64,000 bases of DNA from Leptothrix cholodnii SP-6 (lineage in GTDB: Bacteria > Pseudomonadota > Gammaproteobacteria > Burkholderiales > Burkholderiaceae_C), in the NCBI RefSeq assembly GCF_000019785.1, contig NC_010524.1:3026001-3090000 (forward strand). Reading direction: 5' to 3'. The notes under the pieces were generated by a model that saw only the letters and a list, made by a program, of their open reading frames with translations, had not been told where the DNA came from and made no database searches. Below are positions 46,098 through 54,261 of the stretch, piece by piece. Every line of letters starts with the position of its first letter. Within the stretch, counting starts at the first letter, position 1. The position numbers and the translations under genes are program-made.

Positions 46098-46820
46098 ATG
46101 GCCCGCGTCGTCTTCATCGGTGCCGGACCCGGCGCGGCTGACCTGATCACCGTGCGCGGCCTGGCGCGCCTGCGCGAGGCGCAGGTGGTGCTGTTCGACG
46201 CCCTCACCGATCCGGCGCTGCGTGACGCCGCGCCCGATGCGCGCTGGATCGACGTCGGCAAACGCGGTTTCAGCGCCGACAGCACCGGCCAGCAGCGCAT
46301 CAACGAGCTGCTGGTGGCCGAAGCGCAATCGACCGAACGGGTCGTGCGGCTCAAGGGCGGCGACCCGAGCGTGTTCGGCCGGCTCGAAGAAGAGCTGCAG
46401 GCCCTGGCGGCTGCCGGCATCGAGGCCGAGGTGGTGCCCGGCATCACCGCGGCGGTGGCCGCCGCTGCATTGACACAACGGCCGCTGACGCGCCGCGGTG
46501 TCGGCCGCAGCGTGGCGTTCAGCACCGCGATGACGCAGCACGGCGAACTCGAAGCCCGCCGCAGCGCCGACACCGAAGTGTTCTACATGGCCGGCCGCCA
46601 GCTCGACAGCCTGGCGCACAAGCTGCTAGAAGTCGGCTGGGCCGCGTCGACGCCGGCGCTGGTGGTCTCGCGTGCCGGCTGGCCCGACCAGCGCATCAGC
46701 ACCCTCACGGTCGGCAGCCTCGGCCAGGCGGTGGCCGATCACGCCGGCCTGCCGACCATCGTGACGGTCGGCGCCGGCGCGGTCGCCATCACGGATGCCG
46801 CAGCGCAACGTCCCGACTGA
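46098..46820 (+). CDS. cobA: Uroporphyrinogen-III C-methyltransferase (SUMT) for sirohaem
   Basis: This 240-residue SAM-dependent enzyme methylates uroporphyrinogen III to precorrin-2. Markers: VVFIGAGPGAADLITVRGLARL, VRLKGGDPSVFGRLEEEL, and VVPGITAAVAAAA. It lacks the CysG dehydrogenase/ferrochelatase domain, so the last two sirohaem steps need another gene. It starts 5 bases after cysN, which ties it to supplying sirohaem to CysI rather than to cobalamin synthesis. Confidence 0.95.
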   Translation: MARVVFIGAGPGAADLITVRGLARLREAQVVLFDALTDPALRDAAPDARWIDVGKRGFSADSTGQQRINELLVAEAQSTERVVRLKGGDPSVFGRLEEELQALAAAGIEAEVVPGITAAVAAAALTQRPLTRRGVGRSVAFSTAMTQHGELEARRSADTEVFYMAGRQLDSLAHKLLEVGWAASTPALVVSRAGWPDQRISTLTVGSLGQAVADHAGLPTIVTVGAGAVAITDAAAQRPD

Positions 46821-46944
46821 AGTCCTTGTGCTTGACCGGCATCAATTCAGCAACCGGCACTGCGCAGCTTAAAATCTGCGTTGATGTTCGTTGCTGTCGG
46901 CGTTGTCTGAAGCAAGCACCCACCCACTCCAACTCTCTTGTGTC

Positions 46945-47268
46945 ATGACCCACGTCGTCACCGAATCGTGCATCCGCTGCAAGTACACCGACTGTGTCGA
47001 TGTGTGCCCGGTCGATTGCTTCCGCGAAGGCCCCAACTTCCTGGTCATCGACCCGGATGAATGCATCGATTGCGCGGTCTGCATCCCCGAATGCCCGGTC
47101 AACGCCATCCTGCCCGAGGAAGACGTGCCGGCCGATCAGATGAAGTTCATCGCCATCAACGCCGAGCTGTCGCCCAAGTGGCCGAGCATCACCAAGCGCA
47201 AGGCAGCGCTGCCCGATGCCGACGAATGGAAAGACCGCAAGGACAAGCTCGGCGAGCTCAAGCGCTGA
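46945..47268 (+). CDS. fdxA: 7Fe ferredoxin FdxA ([3Fe-4S][4Fe-4S])
   Basis: This 107-residue ferredoxin has the FdxA start [26 protein letters not shown] and a second motif [15 protein letters not shown]; the first motif lacks the usual second-cluster spacing, giving one [3Fe-4S] and one [4Fe-4S] cluster. The C-terminal 45 residues ([14 protein letters not shown]) are the standard extension. It directly follows the cys genes and precedes a ferredoxin reductase, so it may feed sulfite reductase. TTAAAAT at 46869 may be its -10. Confidence 0.95.
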   Translation: MTHVVTESCIRCKYTDCVDVCPVDCFREGPNFLVIDPDECIDCAVCIPECPVNAILPEEDVPADQMKFIAINAELSPKWPSITKRKAALPDADEWKDRKDKLGELKR

Positions 47269-47335
47269 GCCGGCCACGCACTGCCCTCGACTGCGGCCGC
47301 AGCATGCCCTTCGATCCCAACCGGCTCGCCTGACG

Positions 47336-48442
47336 TTGCAACCGACACGTCAGACCCCGTCTGCCACCGCCGCCATTTCTGGCGGCGGTGGCGCTTCTGC
47401 CGGGGCGATCGAAACCGACGCGCTGGTCATCGGCGCCGGGCCGGTCGGCCTGTTCCAGGTCTTCCAGCTCGGTCTGCAGGATCTGCGCTGTCATGTCGTC
47501 GACGTGCTCTCGCAGCCGGGCGGCCAGTGCGCCGAGCTCTACCCGGCCAAGCCGATCTACGACATCCCGGCACTGCCGGTGTGCAGCGGCACCGAACTGG
47601 TCGAGCGCCTGCTGCAACAGGTGGCGCCTTTCGACCCGGTGCTGCACCTCGGCCAGGAGGTCGAGTCGCTCGCCCCGCGCGCCGATGGTCGCTTCGACAT
47701 CGGCACCTCGGCCGGCACGCAGTTCATCGCCCGCGCCGTCTTCATCGCCGCGGGCGTGGGGGCCTTTTCGCCGCGGCGACTCAAGCTGCCGGGGCTCGAC
47801 ACGCTGGCCGCCAGCTGCGTGAGCCATCAGGCGCCCGATGTGTCGGCTTGCCAGGGCCAGACGGTGCTGGTGCACGGCGGCGACGACCGGGCGCTCGATT
47901 GGGCCTGCCGGCTGGCCGAACACGGCGTGGCGGTCAGCCTGCTGTATCGCCGCGATGTCTATCCGGCGGCGCCGGAACAGGTCCGACGGCTGGAACTGCT
48001 GGCCAGCCAGGGCCGCGTGACGCGCCGGGTCGGCCAGCCGACGCAGGCCCGTGCCGATGCAGCCGGCCAGCTGACGGGCGTCGACCATCTCGACCCCTCC
48101 GGCCAAACGCATCACGAGCCGGCGACGCGGCTGTTCGTCAGCCTCGGACTCAGCCCGCGGCTGGGGCCGCTGAGCAGCTGGGGCCTGCAGATGGAGCGCA
48201 AGCTGCTGGACGTCGAGCCGTCGCGCTTCGAGACCAGCCTGCCGGGCGTCTACGCGGTGGGCGACATCAACAGCTATCCGGGCAAGCTCAAGCTGATCGT
48301 CTGCGGCTTCCACGAGGCCACGCTGGCCGCCTGGGCGGCCGCGCACCGGTTGCGTCCCGATGCGCCGCATCACCTCGAATACACCACCAGCAGCGCACGC
48401 CTGCAGCGCCTGCTGGGCGTGCTGCCACGAGGAGCCGAATGA
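47336..48442 (+). CDS. Ferredoxin-NADP reductase, thioredoxin-reductase-like type
   Basis: This 368-residue flavoprotein has the FAD motif ALVIGAGPVGLFQVFQLGL, then VDVLSQPGGQCAELYPAKPIYDIP and the NADP-type fold (VLVHGGDDRALDWACRLAEHG), ending GVYAVGDINSYPGKLKLIVCGFHEATLAA. It lacks the CxxC of thioredoxin reductase, as in TrxB-like ferredoxin-NADP reductases. The NADP motif reads HGGDDRALD rather than GGGDSAxD, close to the family. No ATG or GTG exists in frame before the FAD motif; TTG at 47336 is the only normal start, followed by a hairpin in codons 10-19. A 25-residue Ala/Gly-rich leader results. Confidence 0.88.
   Translation: MQPTRQTPSATAAISGGGGASAGAIETDALVIGAGPVGLFQVFQLGLQDLRCHVVDVLSQPGGQCAELYPAKPIYDIPALPVCSGTELVERLLQQVAPFDPVLHLGQEVESLAPRADGRFDIGTSAGTQFIARAVFIAAGVGAFSPRRLKLPGLDTLAASCVSHQAPDVSACQGQTVLVHGGDDRALDWACRLAEHGVAVSLLYRRDVYPAAPEQVRRLELLASQGRVTRRVGQPTQARADAAGQLTGVDHLDPSGQTHHEPATRLFVSLGLSPRLGPLSSWGLQMERKLLDVEPSRFETSLPGVYAVGDINSYPGKLKLIVCGFHEATLAAWAAAHRLRPDAPHHLEYTTSSARLQRLLGVLPRGAE
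47363..47392 (+). other. 12-base stem-loop in the first codons of the ferredoxin-NADP reductase gene
   Basis: GCCACCGCCGCC (47363-47374) and GGCGGCGGTGGC (47381-47392) pair perfectly around ATTTCT. The stem begins 27 bases after the TTG start. It may slow initiation or act as an attenuator after fdxA; no T-run follows. Confidence 0.6.
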
Positions 48443-48525
48443 GACACGCGGCGCTCGTCCACCCGTGCGGCGCCTGCCCGCGCCCGAGCCGATACCGGCC
48501 GTCGGACACCGTGGGGTGCGCGTGA
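48439..48525 (+). CDS. Chained 28-residue mini-ORF between the reductase and histidine kinase
   Basis: An ATG at 48439 overlaps the reductase stop (ATGA), has GAGGAG four bases upstream, and reads 28 codons to a TGA that overlaps the GTG start of the kinase gene (GTGA). The peptide is basic, with HPCGACP near the middle and a cysteine next to the C-terminus. It could be a real small protein, but a coupling device that carries ribosomes from one gene to the next is at least as likely. I know of no family. Confidence 0.4.
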   Translation: MRHAALVHPCGACPRPSRYRPSDTVGCA

Positions 48526-50750
48526 GCAGCCGGTTCACCCTGCCCCCGCGCACCAATGCACCGGCGGCCCTGCCCGGCAGGCGGCTCAACAGCGCGTATC
48601 TGCCGTGGATCGGGCTGGCGCTGCTGGCGCTGCTGCTGGCGCTGAGCGCCGCACTGGCCATCACCCAGCGCCAGCACATCATCGAATCCGAGCGCAACAA
48701 CGCGGCCTTGCTGGCGCGCATGCTCGAAGAGCAGGCCTCGCGCCACCTCGATGCCACCGAGCTGGTGCTCGACAACATCGGCGTCCAGGTCAAGCTCAGC
48801 ACCGCCCAGCAGATGGTGGCCCTGAACCCGGCTCTGCTCGAAGCCAGCCGAGGCACGCCGATGCTGCGCAGCCTCTCGGTCGTCGACGAGCGCGGCCTGA
48901 TCCTGGCCAGCTCCGGCGCCGAAAACCGGCGCGTGCGCATCGACCTGGAAATGGTCGGCCGACCCCGCCAGCCCGGCCAGTCGCGCCTGGGAACCTGGCT
49001 GGCGGGCCATGACCTGGTCCCGGCCGGCATCCCCAGCGATCGCCCGACCGCCAACGGCAGCGTGCCCGAGCCAATCCAGCCCGGCGTGGGCCTGGTGGCC
49101 ATGACGCGCACGGCCACCAGTGCCGACGGCCAGACGCTCTACATGGTCGCGGCCCTGCACACCGGGTTCCTGGCCGACCAGTTCGAGAGCACCCTCAAGG
49201 ACAGCGGCCACAGCGCCACGCTGCTCAACTACCAGGGCATGGTGGTGGCCACCACCAGCCGACGGATCGAGGCCGGCGACGTGGTGGCGATGCACCCCGA
49301 TCTGCTCAACCAGCTGCCACGCGAGGACCATGGCAGCTTCGAAGGCGCCGGGCTCGACGGCATCGACGTGGTGGCGGCGTTTCGCGCCGTGCGCATCCAT
49401 CCGTGGGTGGTGCTGGTCGAGCGGCCGGCCAGCGCGATCGTGGCCTCGTGGCGCACCGACATGACCTGGCTGGTCCTGGCGACGCTGTTCCTGGGCGCGC
49501 TGATCGCGGCGGCCACCGGCCTCGCCTGGCGCACCCTGCGCACCCACGAACAGCTCGAGGACGCACTCGCCACCGCCAAGCAGCGACTGGAAGAAAACGA
49601 GCGGGCCCTGCGCAGCGTGATCGAGGCCGCGCCGGCGCCGATGTTCGTGCTCGATGCGCTCGGCCACTACGCCATGGTCAACCACGCGTTCGAGGATTTT
49701 CTCGGCATCCAGCGCAGCGCGATCATCGGCACCGGCCTGCCGCTGGCCACGCACCTGCAGCAACTCGCCTATCACCCGACGCACGACGTCGCGATCTGGC
49801 AGGGTGCCGGCCGCAGCCATTACCTCGACGACCTGCCGGGCGCCGACGGCCGCCTGCGCGAGGCGCTGGTCTCGAAGGTGGCAATTGCGCGCGAAGACGG
49901 CCGACCACGCGCCGTGATCGGCAGCATCACCGACGTCACCGAACTGCGCGAGGCCGAACGCCACACCCGCGAGGCGATGCAGATCGCCCAGCAGGCCAGC
50001 GAAAGCAAGAACGAGTTCATCGCCAACATGAGCCACGGCCTGCGCACACCGCTGCAATCGGTGCTGGGTTTTGCCGAGCTCGGCAAATGGCGCAGCGCCG
50101 AACAGCGCCCCCTGCAAGAGATGTTCAGCGACATCCACGCGGCCGGCAAGCGCATGCTCTTGCTGGTCAACGACCTGCTCGACATGTCGAAACTCGAAAG
50201 CACCGTCGGCACGATGCACTGCGACCTCGCCGATGCGGTGAACCTGACGCGCGAACTGATCAACGAACTCCAGCCCCTGTGCACGGCGCGCGGCATCACC
50301 GTGCGTCAGTTCGGCCTGTTCGAGACCGACGGCGAATCCGGTGAAAGCGCCGTCTGGGTCGATCGCCTGCGGCTGCAGCAGGCCCTGCGCAACGTGCTCG
50401 AAAACGCCCTGCGCTTTTCGCCGGCCGGCTCGTCCATCGACATCGAGCTGATACGCAGCGCCGACGGCTACCTGAACTGGAACATCCGCGACCGGGGCCC
50501 GGGCATCCCCGAAAGCGAGCGGCCGTATCTGTTCGAAGCGTTCTTCCATGGACACCGCAACCGCGACGACGGCGGAGGCTTCGGCCTCGGGCTGGCCATC
50601 ACGAGCAAGATCCTGCATGCCCACGGCGGCAGCGCGTGGGCTGAAAACCACCCGGACGGCGGCGCCGTCTTCCACCTGCGCATGCCGTCGGGCACCGACA
50701 TGTCGAAGTCGAAACCCAGTTCGAGCAACCTCAACATCTCGGCGGTCTGA
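48522..50750 (+). CDS. Orphan membrane sensor histidine kinase with dCache-like and PAS domains
   Basis: This 742-residue protein has helices at about 28-48 and 315-340 flanking a 270-residue periplasmic sensor region of double-Cache type (SVVDERGLILASSG and YQGMVVATT strands). A PAS domain (about 362-480) is followed by the HisKA phosphoacceptor NMSHGLRTPLQSVLGFAEL with His 505 and an HATPase domain with NVLENALRF, DRGPGIP and GFGLGLAI. The residue after the histidine is Gly instead of Glu. No response regulator is adjacent, so the partner lies elsewhere. The GTG at 48522 overlaps the mini-ORF stop; GTG 48516 is equally possible. Confidence 0.9.
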   Translation: MSSRFTLPPRTNAPAALPGRRLNSAYLPWIGLALLALLLALSAALAITQRQHIIESERNNAALLARMLEEQASRHLDATELVLDNIGVQVKLSTAQQMVALNPALLEASRGTPMLRSLSVVDERGLILASSGAENRRVRIDLEMVGRPRQPGQSRLGTWLAGHDLVPAGIPSDRPTANGSVPEPIQPGVGLVAMTRTATSADGQTLYMVAALHTGFLADQFESTLKDSGHSATLLNYQGMVVATTSRRIEAGDVVAMHPDLLNQLPREDHGSFEGAGLDGIDVVAAFRAVRIHPWVVLVERPASAIVASWRTDMTWLVLATLFLGALIAAATGLAWRTLRTHEQLEDALATAKQRLEENERALRSVIEAAPAPMFVLDALGHYAMVNHAFEDFLGIQRSAIIGTGLPLATHLQQLAYHPTHDVAIWQGAGRSHYLDDLPGADGRLREALVSKVAIAREDGRPRAVIGSITDVTELREAERHTREAMQIAQQASESKNEFIANMSHGLRTPLQSVLGFAELGKWRSAEQRPLQEMFSDIHAAGKRMLLLVNDLLDMSKLESTVGTMHCDLADAVNLTRELINELQPLCTARGITVRQFGLFETDGESGESAVWVDRLRLQQALRNVLENALRFSPAGSSIDIELIRSADGYLNWNIRDRGPGIPESERPYLFEAFFHGHRNRDDGGGFGLGLAITSKILHAHGGSAWAENHPDGGAVFHLRMPSGTDMSKSKPSSSNLNISAV

Positions 50751-50789
50751 CGATCCGTCGGTGCTTGTTGATCGACACGAAAAAAGTGC

Positions 50790-50819
50790 TTGCGTCCCAT
50801 CGAAAAATCTTCCTATAAT
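50790..50819 (+). promoter_or_regulatory. Sigma-70 promoter of tRNA-Asn
   Basis: TTGCGT (50790-50795) and TATAAT (50814-50819) are separated by 18 bases; the -10 is a perfect consensus. Expected start about 50826, 16 bases before the mature tRNA. The surrounding run is AT-rich, unlike its neighbours. Confidence 0.85.
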
Positions 50820-50841
50820 CTATGTCTCAGCAGATAGCTGA

Positions 50842-50917
50842 TCCCCGATAGCTCAGTCGGTAGAGCGACGGACTGTTAATCCGCAGGTCCCAGGTTCGAG
50901 CCCTGGTCGGGGAGCCA
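50842..50917 (+). tRNA. tRNA-Asn (anticodon GTT)
   Basis: The 76-base gene folds as a full cloverleaf: acceptor TCCCCGA/TCGGGGA, D-loop with GCTCAGTCGGTAGAGC, anticodon loop CTGTTAA with GTT at 50875-50877, T-loop GTTCGAG, and an encoded CCA (50915-50917). A consensus promoter precedes it and a strong terminator follows, so it is a single-gene unit. Confidence 0.98.
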
Positions 50918-50933
50918 AAACTCGAAGGAAATC

Positions 50934-50969
50934 AAAGGCTTGGAAGCAATCGCTTCCGAGCCTTTTTTC
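50934..50969 (+). terminator. Rho-independent terminator of tRNA-Asn
   Basis: AAGGCT-T-GGAAGC (50935-50947) pairs with GCTTCC-G-AGCCTT (50952-50964) around AATC, a 13-base stem with one G-T pair, followed by TTTTTTC. The stem starts 17 bases after the tRNA end. Confidence 0.95.
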
Positions 50970-51153
50970 TTTGTGATGGATGTCGAGCGATCGCCTGCGT
51001 CGTCGCACAAGGATCAAGCCGCACAGCACGCCAGCGATCAGCGCGGCTTTGTCGGCGGTATTTCGGCTTACGCAGCGCCCGACGCCGATTACGCTGACAG
51101 CGCCAGTTCCAAAGCCTGCATGCAGGCCCGCAGACTCCGGCAAAGGCCCGCAA

Positions 51154-51783
51154 ATGACACACGACCACGCACATCACCGCGCACCGACGACGCAAGCCGA
51201 ACATCTGGCAGCGCTCACCAGCCCTAACCTGGTCAGAACCAGCCTGAGCCACCCCCTGCGGATCGACGAGGTTGCGGCAGGTCGCTGCGGCGGGCGGATC
51301 GGGATTTCGCTGTGTCCGGGCAAGCGCGCCAGCAGCCTGCTCGGGCCGCGCTGGGAACGCGACCTCGCGGCCGATATCGACGTGATCCGTCGCTGGCGGC
51401 CTGACGCCGTGGTGACGCTGATCGAGGATCACGAGTTCATCGAACTGAACGTGATCCAGCTCGGCGCCCAAGTGCGCGCCAGCGGGATTGCCTGGCATCA
51501 CCTGCCCATCGTCGACGTGCATCCGCCCGATGAGCGATTCGAGACCGGCTGGCAGACGAGCGGCCCGGCGCTGGTCGGATGCCTGAACGCAGGCGGGCGC
51601 GTGCTGGTGCATTGCCGCGGGGGGCTGGGCCGTGCGGGCACGGTGGCGGCGCGCATGCTGGTCGAACTGGACGTCCCGGCCCCGGACGCCGTCGCGCGGG
51701 TTCGCCAGGCGCGACCGGGCGCGATCGAAACCGCCGATCAACTGAACTACGTGCTGCGACTGCAGGACATCTGCAACGCCTGA
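51154..51783 (+). CDS. Dual-specificity/tyrosine phosphatase-like protein (CDKN3-like)
   Basis: This 209-residue protein has the cysteine-phosphatase P-loop VHCRGGLGRAGTVAARM (HCX5R with the nucleophile cysteine and catalytic arginine) and a likely general-acid Asp in LPIVDVHPPDERF. The first 60 residues contain a DHAHH stretch. It resembles the family that includes human CDKN3 and bacterial dual-specificity phosphatases. The substrate is unknown. The ATG at 51154 was chosen over an upstream frame that continues into sequence after the tRNA. It stands alone between tRNA-Asn and the DUF3141 operon. Confidence 0.85.
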   Translation: MTHDHAHHRAPTTQAEHLAALTSPNLVRTSLSHPLRIDEVAAGRCGGRIGISLCPGKRASSLLGPRWERDLAADIDVIRRWRPDAVVTLIEDHEFIELNVIQLGAQVRASGIAWHHLPIVDVHPPDERFETGWQTSGPALVGCLNAGGRVLVHCRGGLGRAGTVAARMLVELDVPAPDAVARVRQARPGAIETADQLNYVLRLQDICNA

Positions 51784-51867
51784 GGCCCCAAGCCGGCTGC
51801 AACCGCACCGCCAAAGACGATCGAACCACTGCGCTGCAGGGCCGAAAGCCCTGCCGGCGCAGTCGGT

Positions 51868-51898
51868 CATTGCAATCGCCTAATGTTGTGCATTGCAA
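51868..51898. promoter_or_regulatory. Direct repeat CATTGCAA upstream of the DUF3141 operon
   Basis: CATTGCAA occurs at 51868-51875 and 51891-51898, and TGCA occurs four times in 36 bases. The region precedes the DUF3141 start by 67-97 bases and is likely its control region. TGCA-rich sites are typical of PHA regulators such as PhaR, but that link is conjecture. Confidence 0.35.
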
Positions 51899-51964
51899 CA
51901 AATGCAGGTTCAGACACCGTTTCTTCATTTGATCAAAGGGGAAACCCTGATCTACTCTTGGCTT

Positions 51965-54241
51965 ATGGACCACCCTCTTCTTACCCAGGATCAAGCTCAC
52001 GGCGCCGCAGACCCATCCGTCATGCGGGCCGTGCCCGGCGCCGACTACGCCCAGGACGCGATCGAACGCAGCGTGCTGTTCCTCGATGCCCTGCGCCAAC
52101 GCGGCAACATCTACGTCGAACACGTCAACGCCGGCGAGCCGGACCTGCTGAAGTTCGAGCACGAACTGGTGCTCGACGGGCGTGATCTGCCGCGGCCGTG
52201 CAACTACGCCCTGCTGCACATCCTGCAGCCGGCCGATGCGCCGCTCGATCCGCTGGCACGGCCGGTGATGGTGGTCGATCCGCGCGCCGGCCACGGGCCG
52301 GGCATCGGCGGCTTCAAGCACGACTCCGAGGTGGGCATGGCCTTGCGTGCCGGCCATCCGGTGTATTTCGTGACCTTCCGCCCGCAGCCTGAAGAAGGCC
52401 AGACGCTGCTCGACGTGGCCGTGGCCGAAGCCCGCTTCCTCGAGACCGTGGCCGCCCGCCACCCGCAATGCACCGCCAAGCCGCTGGTGATCGGCAACTG
52501 CCAGGCGGGCTGGGCGATGGCCGGGCTGGCCGCGATGCGGCCCGAGCTTTTCGGCCCGCTGATCCTGGTCGGCTCGCCGCTGTCCTACTGGGCCGGTGGC
52601 GCCCAGCTCAACCCGATGCGCTACAGCGGCGCGATGCTGGGCGGCGCCTGGCTGGCGGCGCTGACGTCCGACCTGGGCGCCGACCGCTTCGACGGCGCGC
52701 ACCTGGTCAAGAACTTCGAGAACCTGAACCCCGCCAACAGCCTGTGGGGCCGCTACTACAAGCTGTGGTCGCAGGTGGACAACGAGTCGCAGCGCTTCCT
52801 CGAGTTCGAGCGCTGGTGGGGTGGCTACTTCCGCATGAGCGGGGCCGAGATCGAAGCCATCGTCGAGAACCTGTTCGTCGGCAACAAGCTCGCGCGCGGC
52901 GACGTGCAGATCGGCGGCAAGCGCATCGACCTGCGCAACATCACGTCGCCGGTGGTCGTGTTCGCCTCCTGGGGCGACAACATCACGCCGCCGCCGCAGG
53001 CGCTGAACTGGATCATCGACGTGTGGGGCGACGAACGCGCCATCGCCGCCGCCGGCCGGGTGATCGTCTACGTGCTGCACGAGAGCGTCGGCCACCTCGG
53101 CATCTTTGTCGGCACCGACGTCGCGCGCAAGGAGCACGACCAGATCGTGACCTCGCTGGACGTCATCGACAACCTGCCGCCGGGCCTGTACGAGATGAAG
53201 CTCGAGCTCAAGGATGGCAGCGCCCCCGCGCCCACCGACGTGCTCGAGCCCGGCAGCTACAGCGTGCACTTCGAGCACCGCACGATGGACCACCTGCGCG
53301 CCCTCAACCCGGAAGGGCGCGAGGAAGAACAGCTGTTCTCCACCGTGGCCAAGGTCTCCGAGATCAACACGGGGATCTACAAGACCTGGATGCGCCCGTG
53401 GGTGCGGCCGCTGGCCTCGCGCGCCCTGGCCGACGCGGCCACCGACCTGCACCCGCTGCGCAGCCAGCGCCAGACCCTGTCCGACGCCCACCCGGGCGCC
53501 GCGCCGCTGGCCGCCCTGGCCGAGCAGGTGCGCGAAAACCGCCACACCCTGCCGGACGACCACCCGGGCCGCTCGCTCGAACGCATCGCCTCGTCGTGGA
53601 TCGAGACCTCGCTGAACCTGTACCGCGACCTGCGCGACCAGTCGGTGATCCAGTTCACCCGGACGATGTTCGGGCCGATGGGCTTCGGCGCCTGGCTGCC
53701 GCCGGAACCGCCGGACGAGCAGATCGCCGTGACACGCGCCCAGGCCGAGCTCGAGCGCGTGCGACACGACGTGCTCGCCCACATCGACGAGGGCGGCTTC
53801 CCGCAGGCCGTGTGCCGCATCGTGATGGCCGCGATGGCCAGCGGCGGCAGGCTCGAGCGCCGCAGCCTGCGCCTGGTTCAGCGGCTGGCCGAACGTCGGC
53901 ATCCGCCGGCCGACGGCAGCGCACCGCGGCCGATCTTCAACTGGCACCAGGGTGTGCGCGAAGAAGCCCGCATCAGTGCCGTGGCCCCGGTCGAAGCCTA
54001 CGGCGCCCTGGCCCGGATGCTGCCGGACATGCCCGCGCGCGAACGGGCACTGGCGATCGGCGCAGCGGCCGTGATGGTGGGTCAGACCACCGGCACCAAC
54101 CTGGCGCTCGAACTGATCGATCGGCTGATCACGCTGCTGGGCGCCGACCCCGAGCGGGTGATGAACCTGGCCGACCAGCTGACCGCGGAGGCCACGCTCG
54201 ACGCCGTGCCGGCCCCCGTCGCCGCCCCCCTGCCCGCCTGA
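51965..54241 (+). CDS. DUF3141 protein with PHA-synthase-like catalytic triad
   Basis: This 758-residue cytoplasmic protein matches DUF3141. The N-terminal half has an alpha/beta-hydrolase fold related to polyhydroxyalkanoate synthases: ERSVLFLDALRQRGNIYVEH, then the nucleophile elbow VIGNCQAGWAMAGL with Cys 179, an acid candidate Asp 338 in ASWGDNITPP, and His 377 in ESVGHLGIF. The C-terminal 350 residues are helical and unassigned. No catalytic role has been shown for the family, to my knowledge. It heads the operon with fabI, an RRM-like gene, MaoC-Pta and ackA. The ATG at 51965 was preferred; ATG codons 20 and 24 codons upstream are also in frame. Confidence 0.88.
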   Translation: MDHPLLTQDQAHGAADPSVMRAVPGADYAQDAIERSVLFLDALRQRGNIYVEHVNAGEPDLLKFEHELVLDGRDLPRPCNYALLHILQPADAPLDPLARPVMVVDPRAGHGPGIGGFKHDSEVGMALRAGHPVYFVTFRPQPEEGQTLLDVAVAEARFLETVAARHPQCTAKPLVIGNCQAGWAMAGLAAMRPELFGPLILVGSPLSYWAGGAQLNPMRYSGAMLGGAWLAALTSDLGADRFDGAHLVKNFENLNPANSLWGRYYKLWSQVDNESQRFLEFERWWGGYFRMSGAEIEAIVENLFVGNKLARGDVQIGGKRIDLRNITSPVVVFASWGDNITPPPQALNWIIDVWGDERAIAAAGRVIVYVLHESVGHLGIFVGTDVARKEHDQIVTSLDVIDNLPPGLYEMKLELKDGSAPAPTDVLEPGSYSVHFEHRTMDHLRALNPEGREEEQLFSTVAKVSEINTGIYKTWMRPWVRPLASRALADAATDLHPLRSQRQTLSDAHPGAAPLAALAEQVRENRHTLPDDHPGRSLERIASSWIETSLNLYRDLRDQSVIQFTRTMFGPMGFGAWLPPEPPDEQIAVTRAQAELERVRHDVLAHIDEGGFPQAVCRIVMAAMASGGRLERRSLRLVQRLAERRHPPADGSAPRPIFNWHQGVREEARISAVAPVEAYGALARMLPDMPARERALAIGAAAVMVGQTTGTNLALELIDRLITLLGADPERVMNLADQLTAEATLDAVPAPVAAPLPA

Positions 54242-54261
54242 CCCGACCACGACCTCCGACC

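Noticed and set aside
47303..47332. A nine-codon reading frame between fdxA and the reductase gene
   Set aside because: No ribosome-binding site and no overlap with either neighbour; chance occurrence is likely.
48288..50675. A 795-codon minus-strand open frame over the histidine kinase
   Set aside because: Shadow of a gene with complete kinase motifs; the translation is repetitive in Ala/Val/His/Arg.
50853..51143. A 96-codon minus-strand open frame ending RPGLEPGTCGLTVRRSTD
   Set aside because: That ending is the antisense of tRNA-Asn, a frequent false gene call.
51937..51965. AGGGGAAACCCT hairpin and TTGATCAA upstream of the DUF3141 gene as an FNR box or promoter
   Set aside because: TTGATCAA lacks the four-base spacer of an FNR site, and the -10 candidate matches only 3 of 6 positions.
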